A stretch of DNA of 64,000 nucleotides from Spirochaetia bacterium (GTDB taxonomy: Bacteria > Spirochaetota > Spirochaetia > Treponematales > Breznakiellaceae): positions 1 through 64,000 of the forward strand of contig BNUU01000004.1 in NCBI GenBank assembly GCA_025997595.1. Reading direction: 5' to 3'. The notes under the pieces were generated by a model. That model made no database searches, was not told where the DNA came from, and saw only the letters and a list, made by a program, of their open reading frames with translations. The translations under genes and the position numbers were made by a program. Shown one piece after another: positions 9,616 through 17,845 of the stretch (its first letter is position 1; each line of letters opens with the position of its first letter).

Positions 9616-10480
9616 AGGAGGCCTCCTTTATTTTATATGACGCCGTTTCAGCCCTGAAATCAATTTCCTCAAGTTCAATGTCCTTTGAGGCAAACACGTC
9701 AAGCATGAGCATCACATAACGAAGGGTTTCTTCATTCAAATCCGATTCAAGCCGGATCCGTACCGGATTATGAACCGGATATAACACAAGATCAAATCCC
9801 TCAAAGGCCTTCCGGTTTATCCGGATCTCGGAGATCGCCCCAAGCAGTTCCGGCGCCGAATCACCGATGGTTTGGAGATTCGCAAGGAATGTACCAAACA
9901 TGGCGGGAAGACGGGCCCCCAATACGGGGGGATCAAAAACAAGGCCGCCGATAAGGGGCAGGGACGGAGAAGGAACTTCGCCATCCCCGTTCCCGATTTT
10001 AAACACCAATCCGGTACGGTCAAAGTATACCGGGACCAGTCTGCTGTCCTGCCGGGCCAAAGAAACAGCCACTGCGGAACGGGGGATCAAAACGATCTTC
10101 ACCGTATTGGGGAATCGCTTGATCACCCGTGCGGACTCAATTTCGTACAATCCCGCAAAGGCCTTTTCCGCCGCATGGGGGTTTACCGAAACAAAGGAGG
10201 ACCGTTCCCCGATTCCCGCAACGGCGAGCACCGCCGCGCGATCAATACCGGGGAATGCCATCACATCAATTTTTGACAGGGGCATACAGGGGGTAATCGC
10301 AAAAAGCCAAATCAGCTCCAGAATCAAAACAGCCGCCACTGCGATAACCAGTACCTTGAACCCCTTCTCCACTCCATGCGAAGGCAGGGATTTGGCGGGC
10401 GCCGCATCTTCCGGAACATCCAGGGGGGATTTTTTATCGTTAAAAAATTCCCCCCGTGGATAGATAAAATCACCGGACAT
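9608..10480 (-). CDS. ftsQ: Cell division protein FtsQ/DivIB
   Basis: Bitopic divisome protein of 290 residues. A cytoplasmic stretch of about 45 residues precedes one membrane span (VLVIAVAAVLILELIWLF), then a POTRA-like domain opening with LSKIDVMAFPGIDRAAVLAVAGI, and a beta domain. The start is placed at the ATG at 10480, which has GAGGAGGG six bases upstream; a frame to 10525 exists but lacks such a site. It overlaps ftsW by 11 bases, and its last codons carry the ribosome site of ftsA. Sequence conservation in this family is low, so the assignment rests on topology, the POTRA start and position. Confidence 0.85.
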   Translation of the reverse strand: MSGDFIYPRGEFFNDKKSPLDVPEDAAPAKSLPSHGVEKGFKVLVIAVAAVLILELIWLFAITPCMPLSKIDVMAFPGIDRAAVLAVAGIGERSSFVSVNPHAAEKAFAGLYEIESARVIKRFPNTVKIVLIPRSAVAVSLARQDSRLVPVYFDRTGLVFKIGNGDGEVPSPSLPLIGGLVFDPPVLGARLPAMFGTFLANLQTIGDSAPELLGAISEIRINRKAFEGFDLVLYPVHNPVRIRLESDLNEETLRYVMLMLDVFASKDIELEEIDFRAETASYKIKEASSG

Positions 10481-11621
10481 CAGAACCCTCCTCAGGAATA
10501 CTATCCTTGTTATGACTTGAAACATTCACAACAAGACCGGACATCAAAAGGGTGGCCGCCAGGGAGGAGCCCCCCGCGGAAAAGAAGGGCAGCGGAACCC
10601 CGGTTGCGGGCAAGGAGCCCGACACCACCGCCACATTAAGCAGCGCCTGGGACACCACCATGGTCACCATGCCGTAAGCCAGGAGCTGTCTGAAAGCCGT
10701 TTCCGCCCGCTGGGCCGCCCGGTAGCCCTGGAAGGCAAAAACGCCGAAGAGTACAAAAAGGAGGACCACCCCCAGGAACCCTGATTCTTCAGCAAAGGAA
10801 GAAAAAATAAAATCCGAATGAACCTCCGGCACACTGGCGATCTTCCGGGTCCCCTGTCCAAGACCCTTCCCCAATGGCCCCCCGGACATGATCGTGAGCA
10901 GGGAGGAACGTACCTGGAATCCCCCGCCCTGGGGGTCGGATTCGGGCCAGATAAAATTGATAAGCCGCAGCAGCCGGTGTTCCCTGGTAAGGATCAGAAG
11001 GCCCGACAGGGGCAGCAGTATTACTATTGCCGAAAAGAAATAGCGGAGTTTTACTCCCGCAAAGAAAAAGATAATCAGTGCGTTTATCGCAAGAAACACG
11101 GCGGTAGAAAAGTTATTCTGCAAATAAATGAAGATGAAAAACAATGCGGTTATCAAAACCGGGGGCAGCACCCCCGAGGCAAATGAATCAATGGCATTCT
11201 GTTTCTTGTCGAAGATATGGGCCAGATACAGGGGCAGCACCAGTTTGACCATTTCAGAGGGCTGGTAAGTCCAGGAACCGATCTTGATCCAGCGGGTGGC
11301 GCCGTTTTTATTCACCCCGATGCCGGGGACAAAGGTAAGTATGCACAGAATGATGGTTCCTATCACCAGAAGCTTGATGCACTTCCGCAAAATTTCCAGC
11401 CTGATGCGGGATGCAAAAAAGAAGAGCAGCATACCCGCAGTTCCCAGCATAAGCTGCCGGGAAATAAAGTAGAGGCCGTTTCCAAAGAAACGCTGGGCGA
11501 ATGCGTAGGATGAGGAATAAAGCGTTACAAGGCCAAGGCCGGTAAGGAGAAAAATACTGCCAATCAGTATTTGATTCCCCGGCGAGAGGCGGCCTGTTTT
11601 TTCCACATCAAACTGATACAT
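10470..11621 (-). CDS. ftsW: Peptidoglycan glycosyltransferase FtsW (SEDS family)
   Basis: SEDS polymerase that builds septal peptidoglycan with a class B penicillin-binding protein. About ten hydrophobic segments are visible. Conserved stretches include the NGATRWIKIGSWTYQPSEMVKL block, the loop with GGFQVRSSL, and GPLGKGLGQGTRK followed by HSDFIFSSFAEE, plus GVPLPFFSAGGSS near the end. 383 residues is normal. Position inside the division cluster argues for FtsW over RodA. No ftsI gene is present nearby, so the partner transpeptidase must be encoded elsewhere. Confidence 0.94.
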   Translation of the reverse strand: MYQFDVEKTGRLSPGNQILIGSIFLLTGLGLVTLYSSSYAFAQRFFGNGLYFISRQLMLGTAGMLLFFFASRIRLEILRKCIKLLVIGTIILCILTFVPGIGVNKNGATRWIKIGSWTYQPSEMVKLVLPLYLAHIFDKKQNAIDSFASGVLPPVLITALFFIFIYLQNNFSTAVFLAINALIIFFFAGVKLRYFFSAIVILLPLSGLLILTREHRLLRLINFIWPESDPQGGGFQVRSSLLTIMSGGPLGKGLGQGTRKIASVPEVHSDFIFSSFAEESGFLGVVLLFVLFGVFAFQGYRAAQRAETAFRQLLAYGMVTMVVSQALLNVAVVSGSLPATGVPLPFFSAGGSSLAATLLMSGLVVNVSSHNKDSIPEEGSDVR

Positions 11622-11633
11622 TTCTTTTTCCGC

Positions 11634-12713
11634 CTATTGTATCTTCAGGGTTGAGAGGGCAATGATCGCAAAAAGCCCCCCGAGTATCCAGAAGCGGATA
11701 ACCACCTTGGTTTCCGCCCAGCCCGACAATTCAAAATGATGGTGAATGGGCGCCATCTTAAACACCCGCTTCTTCCTGATCTTATACGAAACAACCTGTA
11801 TAACCACCGACATAATCTCAAGTACAAAAACCCCGCCGATGATCAGAACCAGTATCTCCTTCTTAATGATAAGCGAAATGGTGGCCACCACACCGCCCAG
11901 GGAAAGACTCCCCACATCACCCATAAAAACTTCTGCGGGGTGGGTGTTAAACCAGAGGAAGCCGATGCAGGCCCCCACGGCGGCAAGGCAGAACACGGTA
12001 AGTTCCCCCGCGCCTGGGATATAGGGCATCCCCAGGTAGGAAGAATAATCCACCCGGCCGGTTAAGTAGGTCAGTATTGCCAGTGCGATAAACACCAGAA
12101 TCAAAAGCCCCGCCAGAAGCCCGTCCAGGCCGTCGGAAAAATTCACCGCGTTGGATTCCCCCACGATCAGGATCACCCCAAAGGGAATCCAGAGAGCGCC
12201 CATATCTACCACAGGATTTTTAAAGAAGGGAACATACAACGAGGTGATCCCCTCTTCCCCGGAAAAGTACAGTATCAGTACTACTGCGATGGCCACGGCG
12301 AATTGCCCCGCCAGTTTTGCCCATGCGGGAAGCCCCGCAGAATTATGCCTGGTCACCTTGAGGTAATCGTCAGCAAACCCGATAATACCGAAGGCGGCAA
12401 AGGCCCCAAGGGTAAGCCAGACCTTTTCGTTCCGTAAATCCTGCCAGAGCAGCATGGAAATGATCACAGAAACAATGATCAACACCCCGCCCATGGTTGG
12501 GGTGCCGTCTTTTTTCAGGTGGGTCGCCGGGCCGTCGGTCCGCACCGCCTGCCCTATCTTGAGCGCCCTTAAGCCTTCGATAATCCGGGGGCCAAAGATA
12601 AAGGAGATGAGCAGGGTTGTCAATGCCGCATAGGCCCCGCGGAAGGTCAGGTAGAGGAATACGTTAAAGGGGGTAAAGTATTTTACCAGGGGGTATACAA
12701 ATTCAAGAAGCAT
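11634..12713 (-). CDS. mraY: Phospho-N-acetylmuramoyl-pentapeptide transferase MraY
   Basis: Integral membrane enzyme that moves phospho-MurNAc-pentapeptide onto undecaprenyl phosphate, giving lipid I. About ten transmembrane segments. Signature motifs are KKDGTPTMGGVLI, GFADDYLKVTR, NAVNFSDGLDGLL with the metal-binding Asp, VFMGDVGSLSLGG and the MAPIHHHFELSGW block. Length 359 is typical. The start shares one base with the murF stop (TAATG). Next lipid-linked steps (murG, murD, murC) are not encoded in this cluster. Confidence 0.97.
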   Translation of the reverse strand: MLLEFVYPLVKYFTPFNVFLYLTFRGAYAALTTLLISFIFGPRIIEGLRALKIGQAVRTDGPATHLKKDGTPTMGGVLIIVSVIISMLLWQDLRNEKVWLTLGAFAAFGIIGFADDYLKVTRHNSAGLPAWAKLAGQFAVAIAVVLILYFSGEEGITSLYVPFFKNPVVDMGALWIPFGVILIVGESNAVNFSDGLDGLLAGLLILVFIALAILTYLTGRVDYSSYLGMPYIPGAGELTVFCLAAVGACIGFLWFNTHPAEVFMGDVGSLSLGGVVATISLIIKKEILVLIIGGVFVLEIMSVVIQVVSYKIRKKRVFKMAPIHHHFELSGWAETKVVIRFWILGGLFAIIALSTLKIQ

Positions 12714-14188
12714 TATACCGCCCCCTTAACAGCCGCAGGCAGGGCCGAAGCTGTTTCGGCAACAAGCATACCGGTCAGCTGCTCCAGGGCACAGAGCCGG
12801 GAGCCCTTCAGTAAAACTAAATCCCCATCCTCTACAAATTCTTCAAGGGCGCGGGAAAGTTCAGTAATACTGTTTGTGTGAAAAGCAGAAACTCCGGACC
12901 GGCCGCCTTTCATTTCAGGGGAAGCGGCAAAGGCTTCCGCAGCCAATTCCATTTCTTTACCGTAAAGAAACACCCTGTCCGCAGAAGAAGCGGCAAGCCG
13001 CCGTCCCAGTTCCCGGTGGGCCTCTTCCGAAGTATCCCCCAGTTCCAGCATGGAACCCATCACATAAATTTTCCGGCCCCCATATTCCAGATCGTCGCAG
13101 AAACCGACCGCCTCCGCCGCAGATTCGGGGTTGGCGTTATAGCAGTCCTGGATCACCGTAACCCTTCCCTCAAAAATTTCGCTGCGGCCAAAGAGGGGTT
13201 TTATACCGGCAAGCCCTTCCCGTATAGCCCTGTTGCTCACGGGCGCCTCCCGCGCAATGGCCACCGCCGCAATGGCGTTACGGAGATTATGTTTTCCCGG
13301 CAGACTGAAACGAACCGCTTCCCCGGCCCAGATGATTTCACTTCCCCCAAGCCCAAGGTCCCGCACCGATTCAAGTTCAGCCGGTTTATCGGTTCCGTAA
13401 AAGCGGACCATTCCTTTTACATCCTGCGCCAGAAAATCACGGTATTCATCATCGGCGGGAATCAGGGCAATTTCACTGCCGGAAAATTCCGCAAAAATAT
13501 TTTTTTTCTCTTTAGCTATAGACCCCTTACTGCCGAGAATTCCGATATGGGCGGAACCAATGTTTGTGATAAGCGCGATGCCGGGTTTAAGGACACGGGC
13601 CAATTCCGCAATCTCCCCCCGGCGGTTCATCCCCAGTTCAAAAACACCCACTTCGTGGTGAGAACGGACTTCAAAAACCGAAAGGGGAAGCCCGGTCTCG
13701 GAATTGAGGTTCCCCCGGTTCATCACCACAGATTTTTCCCGGCCTATCATGGCGGCGGCAATTTCCTTTGTGGTGGTTTTTCCCGAAGAACCGGTGACGC
13801 CGATCCTTATCAAATTCGGGAATTGTTCTAAATAGGCTCCTGCGGCGTCCTGTAAACCCCGCAGGGTATCCTTTACCGCCACCAGGCAGGCCCCGTACTG
13901 TGCCGCGGTTTCAATAAGATGTAAACTTTTGTCTTCCAGTTTCGATTCATCCACCAGGGCGCAGACGGCGCCGGCCTTAAAGGCGGCTTCCACATAGCGG
14001 TGCCCGTCCTGAACGGAACCGGCAAGGGCGACAAAAAGCGAAAGCGGCTTTACCGTCCGGGAGTCAATACTCACCGAAGAAAATCCCGATGCATGATTTC
14101 CCCCCGCCCCCGTTTGAGGGATGCGGCGCCCATTGAGGGCTTCGCAGAGGGCGGCAAAATCCAGCAGGATCTGCGGCTCGGAATTCAA
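12713..14188 (-). CDS. murF: UDP-MurNAc-tripeptide D-Ala-D-Ala ligase MurF
   Basis: Cytoplasmic Mur ligase adding D-Ala-D-Ala to the UDP-MurNAc tripeptide. The nucleotide loop is IGVTGSSGKTTTKE near residue 130. Central-domain motifs include NRGNLNSETGLPLS and the LTPGIALITNIGSAHIG-type segment, and the C-terminal domain carries QDCYNANPESAAEAV. 491 residues. It directly follows ftsL with a four-base overlap, so ftsI and murE, usually found at this point, are absent. That absence agrees with the scattered wall genes of spirochaetes. Confidence 0.95.
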   Translation of the reverse strand: MNSEPQILLDFAALCEALNGRRIPQTGAGGNHASGFSSVSIDSRTVKPLSLFVALAGSVQDGHRYVEAAFKAGAVCALVDESKLEDKSLHLIETAAQYGACLVAVKDTLRGLQDAAGAYLEQFPNLIRIGVTGSSGKTTTKEIAAAMIGREKSVVMNRGNLNSETGLPLSVFEVRSHHEVGVFELGMNRRGEIAELARVLKPGIALITNIGSAHIGILGSKGSIAKEKKNIFAEFSGSEIALIPADDEYRDFLAQDVKGMVRFYGTDKPAELESVRDLGLGGSEIIWAGEAVRFSLPGKHNLRNAIAAVAIAREAPVSNRAIREGLAGIKPLFGRSEIFEGRVTVIQDCYNANPESAAEAVGFCDDLEYGGRKIYVMGSMLELGDTSEEAHRELGRRLAASSADRVFLYGKEMELAAEAFAASPEMKGGRSGVSAFHTNSITELSRALEEFVEDGDLVLLKGSRLCALEQLTGMLVAETASALPAAVKGAV

Positions 14189-14469
14189 AGCCCCGCCCCC
14201 CCTTCAATTTTTATTTGCAGAACATCCTCGGGCCTTATTTTGACCAAATCCAAATCATGGCGGGCGATGCTTTCAATCCGCTCCGAAGAAGAGAGTACCG
14301 CGATTCCCGCGATAAGCCGTTTGTTGCTTTCAACCCATTGTTCCTGGGCTGTTTCAAGCCGGCGGGTTTCCCGTTCCAGCGCCGTATACCTGGCGGACTG
14401 CCAGGCAACCAGGCCCAGAAGACAGGGTATGGTCAGACACACAAAGTAGAGAAGAAAATAACGCCTCAT
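14185..14469 (-). CDS. ftsL: FtsL-like divisome protein
   Basis: Small 94-residue bitopic protein. Residues about 4-22 form one membrane span (FLLYFVCLTIPCLLGLVAW), followed by a heptad-like stretch (YTALERETRRLETAQEQW) and a short C-terminal domain. This is the layout of FtsL/DivIC proteins, which hold FtsQ and the septal synthase together. Sequence alone is weak evidence; position between rsmH and murF, with four-base overlaps on both sides, decides the call. Confidence 0.7.
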   Translation of the reverse strand: MRRYFLLYFVCLTIPCLLGLVAWQSARYTALERETRRLETAQEQWVESNKRLIAGIAVLSSSERIESIARHDLDLVKIRPEDVLQIKIEGGAGL

Positions 14470-15422
14470 CGTTGCCCATCCTCAGCAAAAACTTTTTCGA
14501 TTACCCGCAGCCGGGCGCTCCTGGAAGCGGGATTTTTTTGTATCTCCGCCTCTCCGGGGGCAATTCCCTTCCGGGTTAAAATATTGACCGCACGGCGGCC
14601 CTCACATCTACATATCGGCGCTTCCGGGGGACAAGTACAGTCCTTATTCTTCTCCCGGAAAAAATTTTTTACGATCCGGTCCTCCAGGGAATGAAAGCTG
14701 ATAACCCCCATCCGCCCGCCGCTTTCCAGTACCCGCAGCCCCCCCTCAAGCAGTTCAGGCAGCCGGGAAAGTTCCCCGTTTACCGCGATCCGCAGGGCCT
14801 GAAAAGTCCTGGTGGCGGGGTGAATAGGGCCATGCCGGTAAGGCGCGGGAACCACCCGTTCCACCAGTTCCGCCAGCGCCCCGGTTGTCGTTATGGTCCC
14901 CTGTTTCCGGACCTCCACAATGGCCCGGGCTATGCGCCGGGAATACCGTTCTTCAGCATTCTGATACAAAAGATCCGCAAGGTCCTTTTCCGGCAGGGCC
15001 GCGATAAGATCCGCCGCGCTTTCCCCGGCGGATGTATCAAGCCGCATATCCAGCGCTTCATCCTTCCGGAAACTGAAACCCCGGTTTCCCTTTTCATAAT
15101 GAAAAAGGCTTATCCCCAAATCAACCAGTATCGTATCGGGCCGTTTTTGCCCAACAGGAGGAAATTCCGCAAAAAAGGTCTGGGACCATCCTGAATAAAA
15201 TTGAATCCGGTCCCCGAATTCCTTAAGCCGTCCCCGCGCAACCTTCTGTATCTCGCTGTCGGCGTCAACACCGATGATCCGCAGATCCGGGAACCGGGAC
15301 AGGAAGAGGTAACTATGGCCGCCTTCCCCCAGGGTGGCGTCAACCATAAGTTCCCCCCCGCCCCGGGGGGCAAGAAATTGAACTGTCTCTTCCGTCAGCA
15401 CCGGAGTGTGAACAATCTCCAT
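14466..15422 (-). CDS. rsmH: 16S rRNA m4C1402 methyltransferase RsmH (MraW)
   Basis: SAM-dependent methyltransferase acting on N4 of C1402 in 16S rRNA. Typical blocks are HTPVLTEETVQFL at the N-terminus, VDATLGEGGHS (SAM binding), ILVDLGISLFHYE, GFSFRKDEALDMRLD, HPATRTFQALRIAVN and ISFHSLEDRIVKNFF. 318 residues, full length. It lies 25 bases after mraZ and overlaps ftsL, the standard start of a dcw cluster. Confidence 0.97.
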   Translation of the reverse strand: MEIVHTPVLTEETVQFLAPRGGGELMVDATLGEGGHSYLFLSRFPDLRIIGVDADSEIQKVARGRLKEFGDRIQFYSGWSQTFFAEFPPVGQKRPDTILVDLGISLFHYEKGNRGFSFRKDEALDMRLDTSAGESAADLIAALPEKDLADLLYQNAEERYSRRIARAIVEVRKQGTITTTGALAELVERVVPAPYRHGPIHPATRTFQALRIAVNGELSRLPELLEGGLRVLESGGRMGVISFHSLEDRIVKNFFREKNKDCTCPPEAPICRCEGRRAVNILTRKGIAPGEAEIQKNPASRSARLRVIEKVFAEDGQR

Positions 15423-15447
15423 TAAAAAACCCGCTCCAAAAACTTTA

Positions 15448-15900
15448 TTAATCCAGCTTAAAAAGCCGTACAGAACCCATTTTATTCATTGCACCCTGAG
15501 AAATCGCACTGTTCTGCTCCAGATAATCAAAGTAGAAACCCGTATCCCAAATTTCCAGATGATTTTCGGCACTGATAACCGTACATTCCTTGGTCAGTTT
15601 CGCGTACTTTCGGATAATCCCCGGTATGGCGACACGGCCCGCCTTATCAAGGTCCACCGCCTGGGCCTGATTAATATACCGGTGCTCAAGCAAAAGCCGC
15701 TCCTCTTCGGTAATCAAATCCGAATTGGTCAGCTTTTCAGAAAACCGCTCCCACATTACGGGGGTCATGATCCAGGCGCTGGGCTGCATACCCCAGGTAA
15801 TGACCAATTCACCCTGGTAGCGGTCCCGGAACCGGAGAGGAATACTTACACGGCCTTTGTCGTCCAGGGTACTCTCAGCGGTACCGGTTTTTAGTTCCAT
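15448..15900 (-). CDS. mraZ: Transcriptional regulator MraZ
   Basis: AbrB-fold DNA-binding protein that controls the division cluster in several bacteria. Two tandem half-domains carry the DxxGR signature: LDDKGRVSIPLRFRD near residue 15 and LDKAGRVAIPGIIRKYA near residue 90. The ATG at 15900 gives 150 residues; an in-frame GTG at 15906 with AGGA four bases upstream is also possible and adds two. It is the first gene of the minus-strand string, and repeated TGGGG motifs lie in its own promoter region, the arrangement known for MraZ autoregulation. Confidence 0.95.
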   Translation of the reverse strand: MELKTGTAESTLDDKGRVSIPLRFRDRYQGELVITWGMQPSAWIMTPVMWERFSEKLTNSDLITEEERLLLEHRYINQAQAVDLDKAGRVAIPGIIRKYAKLTKECTVISAENHLEIWDTGFYFDYLEQNSAISQGAMNKMGSVRLFKLD

Positions 15901-15930
15901 TCCCACACTTTCCTAAATTTTTCACGGATT

Positions 15931-15946
15931 CCCCACGAATCCCCAC
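15931..15946 (-). promoter_or_regulatory. Candidate MraZ operator (TGGGG repeats)
   Basis: On the minus strand two TGGGG motifs are separated by exactly five bases (ten-base period), each preceded by G, at 15945-15941 and 15935-15931. MraZ of other bacteria is known to bind TGGGN direct repeats with five-base spacing. They sit at and just after the predicted start site of the promoter at 15955-15983, a position suited to repression. A third, poor copy (GTGAA) follows. The function is inferred from pattern and location. Confidence 0.7.
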
Positions 15947-15954
15947 TTATTTTT

Positions 15955-15983
15955 ATTATTTACCCATAAAGAATTCCCGTCAA
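15955..15983 (-). promoter_or_regulatory. Predicted promoter of the division cluster
   Basis: TTGACG (15983-15978), a 17-base spacer and AATAAT (15960-15955) match the sigma-70 consensus at five of six positions each. The predicted start site lies near 15948, next to the MraZ-type repeats. No other comparably good promoter was noticed within the following tightly packed genes, so it may drive most of the string. Confidence 0.6.
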
Positions 15984-16063
15984 TCACCCAATACAGAAAA
16001 TGTTATAAATAGTAAAAAATATTTTCTTTTATACCTATACAACTGTATAGCTTCATTTGCATC

Positions 16064-16093
16064 TTGCTTTTTTCGGAATCCTTTCGTTATGAT
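16064..16093 (+). promoter_or_regulatory. Predicted promoter, leaderless start for the 16100 gene
   Basis: TTGCTT (16064-16069), 18-base spacer, TATGAT (16088-16093). The ATG at 16100 lies six bases after the -10 box, where transcription itself should begin, and no ribosome binding site precedes it. The same TTGCTT -35 element is seen upstream of rex and the phosphohexomutase gene. Confidence 0.5.
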
Positions 16094-16099
16094 GCGGGT

Positions 16100-16342
16100 A
16101 TGTTTACGAATGAATACTTTGTGGTTTTCCCCGAAGGGGATGTTCAGGAGATTCCGGGAAGGCTCTCCCTGGGCGAAATTGTGGACATCAATGGTCACAG
16201 CCTCCCCCTGCCCCTCCCCAGTGTCAAAACCATCGCCTTCCGGGTTGCCAAAATAAAGGTAAATGAAAACAAGGGGGGCAATGAAACCTTTCACGTTCTG
16301 GAACTTTTAAGCGCCCGGGAGCTTATACCCCATGTCCGGTAG
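16100..16342 (+). CDS. Small conserved-looking protein of unknown function
   Basis: 80 residues, starting MFTNEYFVVFPEGDVQEIPG. It reads as a compact beta-rich domain with no signal peptide, membrane span or Cys. I do not recognise the family. An upstream in-frame start at 16064 would add 12 residues but falls on the predicted promoter, so the 16100 ATG is preferred. Its end overlaps the next gene by 11 bases, which ties it to the putative nuclease downstream. Codon use is like that of the neighbours. Confidence 0.65.
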   Translation: MFTNEYFVVFPEGDVQEIPGRLSLGEIVDINGHSLPLPLPSVKTIAFRVAKIKVNENKGGNETFHVLELLSARELIPHVR

Positions 16343-17048
16343 CCTTATTGGAACCCGGAAGGAGAGCGGCCTCCACAATGCGCTGAAATTCCGCTATGCC
16401 GGGATCGATGGGGAAACCGAAAAATCCATGGGGGACTATGTCTGCGACGGCCTTACGCCGGAGGGGGAGATAATTGAAGTCCAAACCGGCAGCTTCGGCC
16501 CCCTCAGGGACAAGGCCCGCTCCCTTGCCGCCTTTGGCCCGGTACGGATCATCCACCCTATCATCATCAACAAATATATAGAAACCCTTGATGAGGCAGG
16601 GCAGGTTCTTCGTAAACGGAAAAGTCCCCGGAAGGGCTCCGAATGGGACCTCTTCAAAAGCCTCCTTTACGCCCCGGAGCTGGCTGCAGTTCCCGGCCTC
16701 TGTATCGAACTTGCCCTGATAGACGTACTGGAACAGCGGAAAGAAGACGGCAAGGGCTCCTGGCGCCGCAAAGGGGCCAGCATCTCAGGCAGGGAACTGG
16801 CAGGGTGGCACTCCTCAATGAGCCTCAGCGGGCCGAAGGACTATTACCGCTTCCTCCCCTTTGGGTCAGGGGAAGAATTTACCACCCGCGAATTAGCCAA
16901 AAAAGCCGGAATATCCATTAACCTTGCGGGAAAAACCCTCTATGTACTCACCAAAATCGGCATTGTAAAACGGATCGGAAAAAAAGGGAACAGCTTTGTT
17001 TATAAAATACTGAAGTTATCGAAGAACCCGGCTAAAAAAAATGGGTAA
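16332..17048 (+). CDS. Unrecognised protein with nuclease-like motif and winged-helix C-terminus
   Basis: 238 residues, soluble. The N-terminal half shows an E (ESGLHNALK), then CDGLTPEGEIIEVQTGSFG about 25 residues later and DKARSLA. The spacing E ... D-x(8-9)-E-V-Q ... K recalls the PD-(D/E)XK nuclease core with Gln in place of Lys. The C-terminal 60 residues (FTTRELAKKAGISINLAGKTL, then a G-I-V-K-R-I wing) look like a winged helix-turn-helix. It is coupled to the 80-residue protein upstream. Both the nuclease and DNA-binding readings are inference from spacing and predicted fold; a transcription factor with a degenerate nuclease domain is the main alternative. Confidence 0.6.
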   Translation: MSGSLIGTRKESGLHNALKFRYAGIDGETEKSMGDYVCDGLTPEGEIIEVQTGSFGPLRDKARSLAAFGPVRIIHPIIINKYIETLDEAGQVLRKRKSPRKGSEWDLFKSLLYAPELAAVPGLCIELALIDVLEQRKEDGKGSWRRKGASISGRELAGWHSSMSLSGPKDYYRFLPFGSGEEFTTRELAKKAGISINLAGKTLYVLTKIGIVKRIGKKGNSFVYKILKLSKNPAKKNG

Positions 17049-17073
17049 CAAACCCCTAAGGGTTCATTACCCA
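17030..17073 (-). terminator. Rho-independent terminator of the flaA operon
   Basis: On the minus strand, TGGGTAA (17073-17067) pairs with TTACCCA (17048-17042), with an inner AACCC/GGGTT stem, and eight T residues follow immediately (complement of the A run at 17034-17041). It lies 41 bases after the end of the 17114 gene. The hairpin also overlaps the last codon of the plus-strand gene but has no good T run on that side. Confidence 0.85.
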
Positions 17074-17113
17074 CCTCTCTTTACTTAAGCTTTATCGTGC
17101 CAAGGCACACAGT

Positions 17114-17833
17114 TTACCAAGCATCCGACATATCGTCGGTGTCCCGGCTGCTCTCGGCAAAAAGGTCTGTTACCGCCCGGAGATCATCAAAATAGATATA
17201 ATAGCTTCCAAAGGCTTCCGTGGGATCGCAGTTAACCCGGAGCCCGGTAATTTTAAGCCCCGACTGGTTATTGTAGTGATAATTCCGCTGAACAATGCCG
17301 TTTTTACCGTCATCGGCCTGGGGCGGGATCGCCACGGTAAGTTTTTTCCAGCCCTGGAAATTCAATTTACCCATATAAAGCTCAAAACGGCGGCCAAAAA
17401 GGTCCTCCACCTGAACATACAGCTCGTGGTTGTAGTTACGGCCTACCGCCCATACGGAAACGGTCTTGGTAATACCCTCAACCGGAATGGGCCGCTGGGG
17501 ATACAGGGTAAAACTGGTATGCCCCCGGTGGATAAAATCAACCCGGGTACCCAGAACGTAGCGGTCGCTCATATTCAGGTCCGCCTCTTCCGGTATGGGC
17601 TCTTTCCCCGCAGGACCGCCCTCAAAAAGCCGGGTGGTGGTATACCCATCGTCGGTGGACATGGCAGAACGCCAGTAACCCTCTTTTTCAAATTTATCGA
17701 TAGAAACTTCCTTTAAAAGCTGCTGAGCCGCATCGATCCCGATCTGCTCCGCATCCGGCGCCCCAACCTCTTCCTGGGCAAAAAGGAAACCGGAAAATAA
17801 AAGAAATAGGACAGCAACAGTAAATCGTTTCAT
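17114..17833 (-). CDS. flaA: FlaA-family periplasmic flagellar sheath protein (copy 1)
   Basis: 239 residues with a type I signal peptide (about residues 1-19, ending FLFAQ). The mature part has the FlaA pattern: a WRSAMSTDDG region, TKTVSVWAVGRNYNHELYVQVED, FELYMGKLNFQGWKKLTVAIPP and SYYIYFDDLRAVTDLF near the end. FlaA proteins coat or associate with the endoflagellar filament of spirochaetes. The gene follows a second flaA homologue after 12 bases and ends at a strong terminator. The two proteins share the layout but are clearly different, so they are paralogues and probably not interchangeable. Confidence 0.88.
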   Translation of the reverse strand: MKRFTVAVLFLLFSGFLFAQEEVGAPDAEQIGIDAAQQLLKEVSIDKFEKEGYWRSAMSTDDGYTTTRLFEGGPAGKEPIPEEADLNMSDRYVLGTRVDFIHRGHTSFTLYPQRPIPVEGITKTVSVWAVGRNYNHELYVQVEDLFGRRFELYMGKLNFQGWKKLTVAIPPQADDGKNGIVQRNYHYNNQSGLKITGLRVNCDPTEAFGSYYIYFDDLRAVTDLFAESSRDTDDMSDAW

Positions 17834-17845
17834 TTAACAGTCTCC

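Noticed and set aside
12878..13831. 317-residue plus-strand frame inside murF
   Set aside because: Antisense of a conserved enzyme; composition unlike a real protein.
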